A stretch of 34,735 bases of DNA from contig NZ_JAKEIP010000073.1 of NCBI RefSeq assembly GCF_021474425.1, positions 1 to 34,735 on the forward strand, written 5' to 3'. The DNA is from Streptomyces muensis. GTDB taxonomy: Bacteria; Actinomycetota; Actinomycetes; Streptomycetales; Streptomycetaceae. The position numbers and the translations under genes are program-made. A model generated the notes under the pieces. The model was not told where the DNA came from. It did not search any database and saw only the letters and a program-made list of their open reading frames with translations. This document shows, piece after piece, positions 17,623-24,483 of this stretch (position 1 is the first letter of the stretch; each line of letters opens with the position of its first letter).

Positions 17623-17663
17623 TACGAGGGCCCGCTCCCGGTGAAGGGGAGCGGGCCCTCGTA
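17623..17663 (-). terminator. strong hairpin after the acyl-CoA dehydrogenase gene
   Basis: A perfect 17-bp stem (17623-17639 with 17647-17663) has a 7-nt loop. It lies 63 bp past the acyl-CoA dehydrogenase stop and only about 20 bp before the aminopeptidase ATG. It may therefore also form in the aminopeptidase leader. Confidence 0.85.
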
Positions 17664-17726
17664 AGGGCGATGTGGATTGTCCGTGAGTGCCGGGAACGGA
17701 CCGGTAGGAGGGTCCGGAACGGGCTG

Positions 17727-19553
17727 CTAGAACGCGGCCTCGTCCAGCTCCATCAGGTCCAGGTCGATGCCCTCGGCGAGCTTGCGCGCGCCGGTCACGC
17801 CCGGCAGGACGTTGGCCGCGAAGAACTTCGCCGCCGCGATCTTGCCGGTGTAGAACGCCTTGTCCTTGGCGGAGGCCGTCGGGAGCTTCTCGGCGGCGAC
17901 CGCGGCACCCTTGAGCAGCAGGTAGCCGACGACGACGTCACCGGAGGCCAGCAGCAGGCGGGTGGTGTTCAGGCCCACCTTGTAGATGTTCTTGACGTCC
18001 TGCTCGGTGGCCGCGAGGTCGGTCAGCATCAGACCGACGATCGCCTCCAGCTCCACGGCCGCCTTCGCGAGGTGCTCGCGGGCGCCGGCCAGTTCCTCGC
18101 CGCCCTCGCCGAGCGCCAGGAACTTCTTGATGTCCTCGGCGAGCGAGTTCAGGGCCGCGCCCTGGTTGCGGACGATCTTCCGGAAGAAGAAGTCCTGGCC
18201 CTGGATCGCGGTGGTGCCCTCGTACAGGGTGTCGATCTTGGCGTCGCGGATGTACTGCTCGATCGGGTACTCCTGGAGGAACCCGGAGCCGCCGAAGGTC
18301 TGCAGCGACTGGGCGAGCTGCTCGTAGCCCTTCTCGGAGCCGTAGCCCTTGACGATCGGCAGGAGCAGGTCGTTCAGCGCGTGCTCGGTCTTGGCGTCCT
18401 CGCCGGCCGCCTCCTTCACCGCGATGGAGTCCTGCACGGACGCCGTGTACAGCACCAGCGCGCGCATGCCCTCCGCGTACGCCTTCTGCGTCATCAGCGA
18501 GCGGCGCACGTCCGGGTGGTGGGTGATGGTGACCTTGGGCGCGGTCTTGTCCATGAAGTTCGCGAGGTCCGGACCCTGGACGCGCTCCTTGGCGTACTCC
18601 AGCGCGTTCAGGTAGCCCGTCGACAGCGTGGAGATCGCCTTCGTGCCGACCATCATGCGGGCGAACTCGATGATGCGGAACATCTGGCGGATGCCGTCGT
18701 GCTTGTCGCCGATCAGCCAGCCCTTGGCGGGGTGCTGGTCGCCGAAGGTCATCTCGCAGGTGTTGGAGGCCTTCAGGCCCATCTTGTGCTCGACGTTGGT
18801 GGCGTAGACGCCGTTGCGCTCACCCAGCTCGCCGGTCTCGAAGTCGAAGAGGTACTTCGGGACGAGGAAGAGGGACAGGCCCTTGGTGCCGGGGCCGTGG
18901 CCCTCGGGGCGGGCGAGCACGTAGTGGAGGATGTTCTCCTCCATGTCGTGCTCACCGGAGGTGATGAAGCGCTTCACGCCCTCGATGTGCCAGGAGCCGT
19001 CCTCCTGCTGGACCGCCTTGGTGCGCCCGGCGCCCACGTCGGAGCCCGCGTCGGGCTCGGTGAGGACCATGGTGGAGCCCCAGGTCCGCTCTACGGCGAT
19101 CTGGGCGATCTTCTTCTGGACGTCGTTGCCCTCGTCGTAGAGGATCCCGGCGAACGCCGGGCCGGAGGAGTACATCCACACGGCCGGGTTCGAGCCGAGG
19201 ATCAGCTCCGCGTACGACCAGATCAGCGACGGCGGGGCGGTGGTGCCGCCGATGGCCTCGGGAAGGCCGAGCCGCCAGTACTCGGAGTCCATGAAGGCCT
19301 TGTAGCTCTTCTTGAAGGACGCCGGTACCGGCGCGGTGTTCGTCTCGGGGTCGAAGACCGGCGGGTTGCGGTCGGCGTCCGCGAAGGACTCCGCCAGCTC
19401 GTTCTCGGCGAGGCGGGTCAGCTCCTCGAGGATGCTTTTCGCGGTCTCGGTGTCCATCTCCTCGAACGGGCCGGTGCCGTACAGCTTGTCGCGCCCGAGT
19501 ACTTCGAAGAGGTTGAACTCGATGTCGCGGAGATTCGACTTGTAGTGCCCCAT
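17727..19553 (-). CDS. acyl-CoA dehydrogenase (long FadE-type)
   Basis: The 608-aa protein is a fatty-acid beta-oxidation dehydrogenase of the long subfamily, about 200 residues longer than typical acyl-CoA dehydrogenases. The N-terminal helical domain is about 35-155. The FAD-binding beta domain includes MVLTEPDAGSDVG and FITSGEHD, and the C-terminal helical domain has QTFGGSGFLQEYPIEQY and the catalytic-glutamate block LYEGTTAIQ. An extra C-terminal helical module (about 480-600) resembles the one in mycobacterial FadE5-like enzymes. ATG 19553 has GGAG eight bases upstream; GTG 19559 is the alternative. An electron-transfer flavoprotein partner is not in the window. Confidence 0.9.
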   Translation of the reverse strand: MGHYKSNLRDIEFNLFEVLGRDKLYGTGPFEEMDTETAKSILEELTRLAENELAESFADADRNPPVFDPETNTAPVPASFKKSYKAFMDSEYWRLGLPEAIGGTTAPPSLIWSYAELILGSNPAVWMYSSGPAFAGILYDEGNDVQKKIAQIAVERTWGSTMVLTEPDAGSDVGAGRTKAVQQEDGSWHIEGVKRFITSGEHDMEENILHYVLARPEGHGPGTKGLSLFLVPKYLFDFETGELGERNGVYATNVEHKMGLKASNTCEMTFGDQHPAKGWLIGDKHDGIRQMFRIIEFARMMVGTKAISTLSTGYLNALEYAKERVQGPDLANFMDKTAPKVTITHHPDVRRSLMTQKAYAEGMRALVLYTASVQDSIAVKEAAGEDAKTEHALNDLLLPIVKGYGSEKGYEQLAQSLQTFGGSGFLQEYPIEQYIRDAKIDTLYEGTTAIQGQDFFFRKIVRNQGAALNSLAEDIKKFLALGEGGEELAGAREHLAKAAVELEAIVGLMLTDLAATEQDVKNIYKVGLNTTRLLLASGDVVVGYLLLKGAAVAAEKLPTASAKDKAFYTGKIAAAKFFAANVLPGVTGARKLAEGIDLDLMELDEAAF

Positions 19554-19620
19554 GGTCACGGCTCCGTAGAGAGGGATCGGCGAGGCACTTGGTTCCTCGC
19601 GCTAGTTCACGTACCAACAA

Positions 19621-19649
19621 GTAGCTACGATGATGCTACCCGCCAGTAA
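19621..19649. promoter_or_regulatory. inverted repeats upstream of the acyl-CoA dehydrogenase gene
   Basis: GTAGC-N9-GCTAC (19621-19639) overlaps a second dyad, CTACC-CGCC-AGTAA (19636-19649). This AT-richer stretch lies 70-95 bp before the start codon. Its TAC-N-GTA symmetry resembles TetR-type operators of fatty-acid degradation genes. That assignment is a guess. Confidence 0.35.
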
Positions 19650-19684
19650 TAAGACGCAACCCCGATCCCGTCATCTGTGACAGG

Positions 19685-20524
19685 TCACACCGGAACGGTC
19701 AGCGTCGCGGTGTAGCCGTCGGCCACGCCGCCCTTCGTCGCCGCCAGCTGCTGCTCGTAACCGTCGCTGAAGATGCCGTCCGTCTCCAGGGACAGCTCGG
19801 CGAGATTCGTCACACTCTGGTCGTATCCGTCCGTTGCGTACACCGTGTCGCAGACGTCCTTGGGGAAGGCGAGCTGTGAGGTGTTGGTGATGGCGGTGGC
19901 GGCCGTGGCGTCGGCCAGGCTGCCGTACACCTCGAAGTGGATGTGCGGCCAGCGGCCCTGGTAGCAGCCCGGGAAGACGCTCTTGAAGGTCACCTGGCCC
20001 TTGTCGTCGGTCTCCTGGACGCCGCGCAGGTAGTTCTCGTCCGTGACGCCGTCCGAGTACAGGGAGTAGTTGCCCTCCCGGTCGCAGTGCCAGATGTAGA
20101 CGGCGGCGCCCTTCTTCGGCGTCCCGCAGCCGGAGGCGGCGTCGACGACGGTGAGCGTGACGGTCAGGGGCACGCCCTCGGCGGTGCCGCCCGCGGAGTC
20201 GCCGAAGCTCTTGGTGATGTCGCTGCGGACGACACCGCTCTCCTTGAGGACGTTCACGCCGTTCGAGCCGTCGCCGGGGAAGGGGCCGGCGGTCTCGTCC
20301 GGGATGGTCGCGCACTCGGCGGACGGGGAGGGCGAGGTGCCCTTGGCGGCGGAGGAGGTGGCCGTGGAGGACGCGGAGGTGTCCTCGTCCGAGGTGCAGC
20401 CCACCAGGGGGATCAGGCCCGCCCCGGCCATCAGCCGGATCATCCGGCGGCGGGCGAGGACCGGAAGGTCGTAGGAGAGCCCACGGTCGTGCTCGTGGAC
20501 TGCTTCGGTGTGGTCTGGGTGCAT
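19685..20524 (-). CDS. Tat-exported lipoprotein, intradiol ring-cleavage dioxygenase family
   Basis: The 279-aa protein has an N-terminal RRR (25-27), a hydrophobic stretch and a lipobox LVGC (Cys43), indicating a Tat-dependent lipoprotein anchored outside the membrane. A Ser/Thr linker (45-70) precedes an intradiol dioxygenase beta-sandwich. Putative Fe(III) ligands by alignment with protocatechuate 3,4-dioxygenase are Y153 (GNYS), Y188 (PGCYQGR), H194 and H196 (PHIHF). Secreted relatives act on catechols derived from lignin or siderophores, or have no known substrate. The ATG at 20524 has a poor ribosome site. A start further in would lose the arginines. Confidence 0.85.
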   Translation of the reverse strand: MHPDHTEAVHEHDRGLSYDLPVLARRRMIRLMAGAGLIPLVGCTSDEDTSASSTATSSAAKGTSPSPSAECATIPDETAGPFPGDGSNGVNVLKESGVVRSDITKSFGDSAGGTAEGVPLTVTLTVVDAASGCGTPKKGAAVYIWHCDREGNYSLYSDGVTDENYLRGVQETDDKGQVTFKSVFPGCYQGRWPHIHFEVYGSLADATAATAITNTSQLAFPKDVCDTVYATDGYDQSVTNLAELSLETDGIFSDGYEQQLAATKGGVADGYTATLTVPV

Positions 20525-20655
20525 GGAAAGACGCTAGGAGCGGCATCTGTCGGAAACCAGCGCGCGGGCTGTCGAGTCGCTGTCAAGTCGCTGTCGATGT
20601 GCCGGCGCACCGGTACCGGCCCGCCGTCCCGCCCGCTCTCGGTACGCTTGCGCCC

Positions 20656-21123
20656 ATGTACGGCTACGACCAGAACGTCGGTGCACAGCAGCAGTACGCC
20701 CCGCCGCAGCAGCCCGGCGGTGTCGGAGGGTACGGCCAGCAGCCGCCGCTCTACCCCGAGCCGTCCCCGCCCTCGCTCGCGGACGCGGTGCGGGCGTTCA
20801 CCACGGGGCAGATGTCCGCCGAGGACTTCCAGCAGGTCTTCGCGACGTCGAAGGTCTACTGCCCGCGCGGCGACAACCCCGGCTTCCTCGCCCTGCACAA
20901 CACCCAGCAGCCGGTGATCCCGATGTTCACCTCGCTGAAGGAACTGCGCCGGTACGCGGGCAAGGAGTCCAAGTACTTCGTCATCACGGGCGCCGAGGTG
21001 ATCGACCTCCTGCCGACCGGCTACGGCTTCGTCCTCGACATGGAGGGCGAGCACCGCATGGTCTTCGACGCGAAGGCCGTGGAGCAGATGGTGGAGTTCG
21101 CGATGCGCAGAATGTACGGCTGA
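20656..21123 (+). CDS. SseB-like N-terminal domain protein
   Basis: The 155-aa protein has a Gln/Pro/Tyr/Gly-rich disordered head (1-38), then a domain typical of actinobacterial SseB-family proteins (about 40-155: LADAVRAFTTGQMSAEDFQQVF, then CPRGDNPGFLALHNTQQPVIPMFTSLKEL). The function is unknown. TACGCT at 20643-20648 lies seven bases before the ATG with no ribosome site, so the transcript is probably leaderless. Confidence 0.82.
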   Translation: MYGYDQNVGAQQQYAPPQQPGGVGGYGQQPPLYPEPSPPSLADAVRAFTTGQMSAEDFQQVFATSKVYCPRGDNPGFLALHNTQQPVIPMFTSLKELRRYAGKESKYFVITGAEVIDLLPTGYGFVLDMEGEHRMVFDAKAVEQMVEFAMRRMYG

Positions 21124-21143
21124 GGCCGTGTGAGCTGCCCGGG

Positions 21144-21171
21144 AAGCCCGGAGGGAATGCCCTCCGGGCTT
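21144..21171 (+). terminator. terminator of the SseB-like gene
   Basis: A perfect 12-bp stem (21144-21155 with 21160-21171) with loop AATG is followed by a T-rich run. Confidence 0.88.
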
Positions 21172-21236
21172 CTTCTGTTGTGGGGTGGCAGAAAGTTCAA
21201 TGCTCAACTAAACTGGCCGCACAAGGAGGTACCGAC

Positions 21237-22208
21237 ATGCCTGCAGTGACCGTCGAGAACCCGCTGACGCTGCCCCGTGTCGCCGCGCCCGCGGAGGCAG
21301 TGGCTCGTCCCGTGCTCGCCGTCACGACCGCGCCGAGCGGTTTCGAGGGTGAGGGCTTCCCGGTGCGCCGTGCGTTCGCCGGGATCAACTACCGCCATCT
21401 GGACCCGTTCATCATGATGGACCAGATGGGTGAAGTGGAGTATCAGCCCGGGGAGCCGAAAGGGACGCCGTGGCATCCGCACCGCGGCTTCGAGACCGTC
21501 ACCTACATCATCGACGGCATCTTCGACCACCAGGACAGCCAGGGCGGCGGCGGCACCATCACCAACGGCGACACCCAGTGGATGACGGCCGGCTCGGGCC
21601 TCCTCCACATTGAGGCGCCGCCGGAGCACCTCGTCATGTCCGGCGGTCTCTTCCACGGTCTCCAGCTGTGGGTGAACCTCCCGGCCAGGGACAAGATGAT
21701 GGCGCCGCGCTACCAGGACATCCGCGGCGGCAACGTGCAGCTCCTGACGACCCCGGACGGCGGCGCGCTCCTGCGCGTCATCGCGGGCGAACTGGACGGC
21801 CACCAGGGTCCCGGCATCACCCACACCCCGATCACCATGATCCACGCAACCCTCGCCCCAGGCGCGGAGATCACCCTTCCCTGGCGGGAGGACTTCAATG
21901 GCCTCGCGTACGTCCTGGCGGGCAAGGGCACGGTTGGCGCGGAACGCCGTCCGATCCACCTCGGCCAGACGGCCGTCTTCGGCGCGGGCTCCTCGCTGAC
22001 GGTCCGCGCGGATGAGCAGCAGGACTCCCACACGCCGGACCTGGAGGTCGTCCTGCTGGGCGGACAGCCGATCCGTGAGCCGATGGCCCACTACGGTCCC
22101 TTCGTCATGAACACCCGCGAGGAACTCCAGCAGGCGTTCGAGGACTTCCAGAAGGGCCGCCTAGGCACGATCCCGGCGGTGCACGGCATGTCTGAGGGCG
22201 GACTGTAG
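21237..22208 (+). CDS. pirin-family protein, full length, probably rebuilt across the element junction
   Basis: The 323-aa bicupin has the pirin N-terminal domain (about 40-150; metal ligands in PHRGFETVTYIIDG and the following HxH/E region) and the pirin C-terminal domain (about 200-310). AAGGAGG precedes ATG 21237. Pirins are iron-binding and vary in role (quercetinase activity, regulator partners). Codons 1-74 are upstream of the inferred recombination point (21459-21460). The rest is inferred to be element DNA, because a near-identical but distinct 3' part of the same gene (about 12 substitutions in some 240 residues) sits at the far end of the element. The reading frame is intact, so integration apparently keeps the gene working. 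Confidence 0.9.
   Translation: MPAVTVENPLTLPRVAAPAEAVARPVLAVTTAPSGFEGEGFPVRRAFAGINYRHLDPFIMMDQMGEVEYQPGEPKGTPWHPHRGFETVTYIIDGIFDHQDSQGGGGTITNGDTQWMTAGSGLLHIEAPPEHLVMSGGLFHGLQLWVNLPARDKMMAPRYQDIRGGNVQLLTTPDGGALLRVIAGELDGHQGPGITHTPITMIHATLAPGAEITLPWREDFNGLAYVLAGKGTVGAERRPIHLGQTAVFGAGSSLTVRADEQQDSHTPDLEVVLLGGQPIREPMAHYGPFVMNTREELQQAFEDFQKGRLGTIPAVHGMSEGGL
21437..21482. other. left attachment junction inside the pirin gene
   Basis: The left flank (GAGTATCAGCCCGGGGAGCC) matches the phiC31 attB arm in pirin as I remember it. The crossover dinucleotide should be the AA of 21459-21460. To its right AAAGGGACGCC begins the element-side half, which is also pirin coding sequence. Its first five bases AAAGG equal the phiC31 attP arm rather than the attB arm (AAGGG). 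Confidence 0.7.
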
Positions 22209-22226
22209 GGCTCACTACGGCTGCAT

Positions 22227-22349
22227 GCGGACGAGTCCACCCGGAAAGGGGTGAGGCTCGTCCGCGCTCGAAGCCGCCGTCTTGGTCTCCTAGTAACGGG
22301 CCAGGTCGGTGACCTGCGGGGTTGTTCCCTGCGGGCCGCTGACCTGGCC
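22227..22349 (+). terminator. two hairpins after the pirin gene, second with T-tract
   Basis: The first hairpin is a 9-bp stem GCGGACGAG/CTCGTCCGC (22227-22235 with 22257-22265) enclosing CACCC/GGGGTG. The second pairs GGCCAGGTC (22299-22307) with GACCTGGCC (22341-22349) and is followed by TTTTCTT, a good terminator. The same CAGGTC can instead pair locally with GACCTG at 22311-22316, so two mutually exclusive folds exist. Confidence 0.65.
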
Positions 22350-22527
22350 TTTTCTTGATGGCTGGCGATGGGACACGACGGTCCTGATCGGGTGTCCTGC
22401 GGACTGTGTGCGGACTGTCGTGTACTGGCCGGTGATTGCGTAGGCAGTCGACGGGGCGCGCAGGGTCATGAAGCGCTGCGGGGCCCCCTCGTGCCTGGTG
22501 AACTGCCGAGCGACTATTTCTTTCTTG
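22350..22527. other. non-coding spacer with an 11-bp-period direct repeat
   Basis: No convincing gene is present. TGCGGACTGT occurs twice in tandem with a one-base spacer (22398-22407 and 22409-22418), which could be a protein-binding site. The remainder is the 3' flank of the minus-strand HEPN-like gene. Confidence 0.4.
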
Positions 22528-23814
22528 TCATCGACTCAGCAACTGATCCTTCTTACTTCCCCCGGCGCAATTCCGATATGGAGTTTCAGCCTTAAGAGAT
22601 GCGGGCAGCCCTGTCATGTCATTAACTTCCCTGGTGTCAAGGATTCTGGTGCTTGACAGGAGGCGGCGAGCTGCTTCCTCGATCTTGGGTCCCAGCGGGA
22701 AGTCGGCATTTGGTACGTGAAGCCATGAAGTCAAGGGGTGGCGCGCGGCAACCTTTGGATCCTTCAGGCGTTCGTCGATCGCGGCCTTAATTAGATGGCC
22801 TACTCTCATTAGGTCGGTTACAATCTTCGAATCCACCTCGATGCTTCGGTGGATTACATCGTTCCTGGTTCTCCAGATTTTCGCAAAAGCGTCCTTGGTG
22901 GGTTCCCACACCCTTGAAGAGCCGCCGAGATGGGCTTGGATGGCAGAGAGTACGCTGCTGCTGTTGCCGGGGAGATCCTGTGTTTCAAAATCTGACCGAC
23001 GCCAATTATGGTCGATCAGGATAGCTTCGAAAACATGCCAGAGGAGCTGTTCCTGGGAAGCTTCGTATGCGACGACAGCTTCGGCCCACTCGCCCCGGGA
23101 AAGTCGATGAGAGAAGCGTGCGTCCCAGGATCTGAGTCGCCGAATATTTGAGAGCGAATTGCTGAAATCCTCAGCGGCAATGAAGAGGGCACCGCCCTCT
23201 TCGGTGAGTTCGCGACCGGGACTGCTAGTGCCCCAGCTTCCAATCGGCGTATGGGGTAGGAGCGGTAGCACATATTCCTGATCGTGGTCCACGCCGAATC
23301 TGAATGCGCCTGCACCCACGAGGTCGGCTCGGCAAAGAGGGCCTACCGAGCCCGGGGAATCTGTGGCGTCCAGCATGACTCTCATGGCTTCGGAGGTGAG
23401 GTCCAAAGCGAGGTCCCCCATCCGGCTGAGCCCAGAGCAGCTGACGGTGAAGGGCTCGCCATCGGCAGAATCCCAAATTACGTCTGCGACCCTTGGGAGC
23501 TCGCACATGACTGTGGCGAGGCAAAGTGGCTCGTCCCAACTGCCAGTCGCCAGATCGGCAATCAATGGGTGCATTGGTCCGCTGCCGGTGACCATCTCCG
23601 CCACATGGGAAAGCATCATGGTTTCATGGTTCCCATTTGCGGGCCTGATGACTTGCAGGACTACACGAGCGGCGACTAGTTCCCCACCCAGAGCGCTTCC
23701 TACTGATGCGGAAATATGCTCTCCGGCTGACATGCCAGGGGACCAGCGCACGGCGAAAGTTGCCCGCATGGTGTTGATCGAGATAGGGGAGGGTTCGCAA
23801 TTTGGCAGTGTCAC
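22528..23814 (-). CDS. uncharacterised protein with C-terminal HEPN-like region
   Basis: I do not recognise the family of this 428-aa protein. The N-terminal two thirds (1-225) has no motif I can name. The C-terminal part is helical and contains WRTRNDVIH, an R-x4-H motif (R317, H322). This is the signature of HEPN ribonuclease or nucleotidyltransferase-partner domains common in abortive-infection and toxin systems. The base composition is visibly more AT-rich than the neighbours, a sign of foreign origin. The start is taken as GTG 23814, which sits at the predicted transcription start of a good promoter (leaderless). TTG 23820 and ATG 23769 are alternatives. It lies at the left edge of the cargo, apart from the divergent operons. 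Confidence 0.7.
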   Translation of the reverse strand: MTLPNCEPSPISINTMRATFAVRWSPGMSAGEHISASVGSALGGELVAARVVLQVIRPANGNHETMMLSHVAEMVTGSGPMHPLIADLATGSWDEPLCLATVMCELPRVADVIWDSADGEPFTVSCSGLSRMGDLALDLTSEAMRVMLDATDSPGSVGPLCRADLVGAGAFRFGVDHDQEYVLPLLPHTPIGSWGTSSPGRELTEEGGALFIAAEDFSNSLSNIRRLRSWDARFSHRLSRGEWAEAVVAYEASQEQLLWHVFEAILIDHNWRRSDFETQDLPGNSSSVLSAIQAHLGGSSRVWEPTKDAFAKIWRTRNDVIHRSIEVDSKIVTDLMRVGHLIKAAIDERLKDPKVAARHPLTSWLHVPNADFPLGPKIEEAARRLLSSTRILDTREVNDMTGLPASLKAETPYRNCAGGSKKDQLLSR

Positions 23815-23820
23815 TCGCAA

Positions 23821-23850
23821 AGCATACGACGGAAGTCTCAGCTGTGGCAG
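23821..23850 (-). promoter_or_regulatory. promoter of the HEPN-like gene
   Basis: On the minus strand CTGCCA (23850-23845), an 18-bp spacer and TATGCT (23826-23821) form a sigma70/HrdB-like promoter whose start point falls on GTG 23814. Confidence 0.5.
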
Positions 23851-23951
23851 TACTGTCGGAGCCCCGAAAAATGGCTAGAGCGGCCGCGGCCGCATAGAAG
23901 TGAAAGGGTCCAAATCTGGCCACTTCAGCCCTCACTGGGCGCTGCACCTTT

Positions 23952-24449
23952 CTATCGCCAGCCATCCACGGAGACGTCCGGGCCTCCCGCGAGGTAGCGG
24001 TGGAGGGCGCTTGAGGTGGTTTCCACGAAGTTCTCGGGGATGGCGTTGGCATTGACCCAGCGGACCTGGGAGTGCTTGCGGGGTTCGCGGTTTTCGGGTT
24101 CGCCGGTCCATTCGTGGGCGGCGAAGACGACCGTGAGGAAGCCGTTGGGGGCTTCGACGCCCCAGGCGCCGTGGATGATGTGGGCGACCTTGAGGGACTC
24201 GGGCTTCACGGTTAGGCCGGTCTCCTCGTAGAGCTCGCGGACTGCGGTTTCGGTGATGGGCTCGCCCGGATCGCTCTTGCCGACCGGGAGGTCCCACATG
24301 CCCTGGGCGAACTTGGCGTTCTCGCTGCGCTGGAGGAGGACGACGCGGTTGGTGGCCTTGTCGTGGACGATGACTGCGGCGACCAGCAGGGTCATGGATT
24401 CGAGCGCCGGCTTGAGGGCCTTCGGCTGGTCGTCGGTCTGCTGGGTCAC
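23952..24449 (-). CDS. NUDIX hydrolase
   Basis: The 165-aa protein has a complete Nudix box, G57-x5-E63-x7-R71-E-L-Y-E-E-T-G-L79, so it should be an active Mg2+-dependent hydrolase of a nucleoside diphosphate linked to some group X. The residues GMWDLPVGKSDPGE around the box resemble those in nucleotide or nucleotide-sugar hydrolases. The substrate is not readable. GTG 24449 has GAAGGGA six bases upstream. It lies 34 bp after the XRE regulator gene and is presumably in one transcript with it. Confidence 0.92.
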   Translation of the reverse strand: MTQQTDDQPKALKPALESMTLLVAAVIVHDKATNRVVLLQRSENAKFAQGMWDLPVGKSDPGEPITETAVRELYEETGLTVKPESLKVAHIIHGAWGVEAPNGFLTVVFAAHEWTGEPENREPRKHSQVRWVNANAIPENFVETTSSALHRYLAGGPDVSVDGWR

Positions 24450-24483
24450 GGTGTTCCCTTCGTCGGGCGGGTTGTCGGGCAGG

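Noticed and set aside
15975..19649. A 1224-codon open frame on the plus strand
   Set aside because: It runs antisense across three well-recognised genes (membrane protein, M18 aminopeptidase, acyl-CoA dehydrogenase). It has no domain and reads as Val/Arg/Gly-rich mirror sequence, an artefact of high GC at third positions.
22209..22370. tRNA or second attachment core after the rebuilt pirin gene
   Set aside because: The paired segments form simple hairpins, no cloverleaf fits, and no copy of this stretch is seen at the right end of the element.
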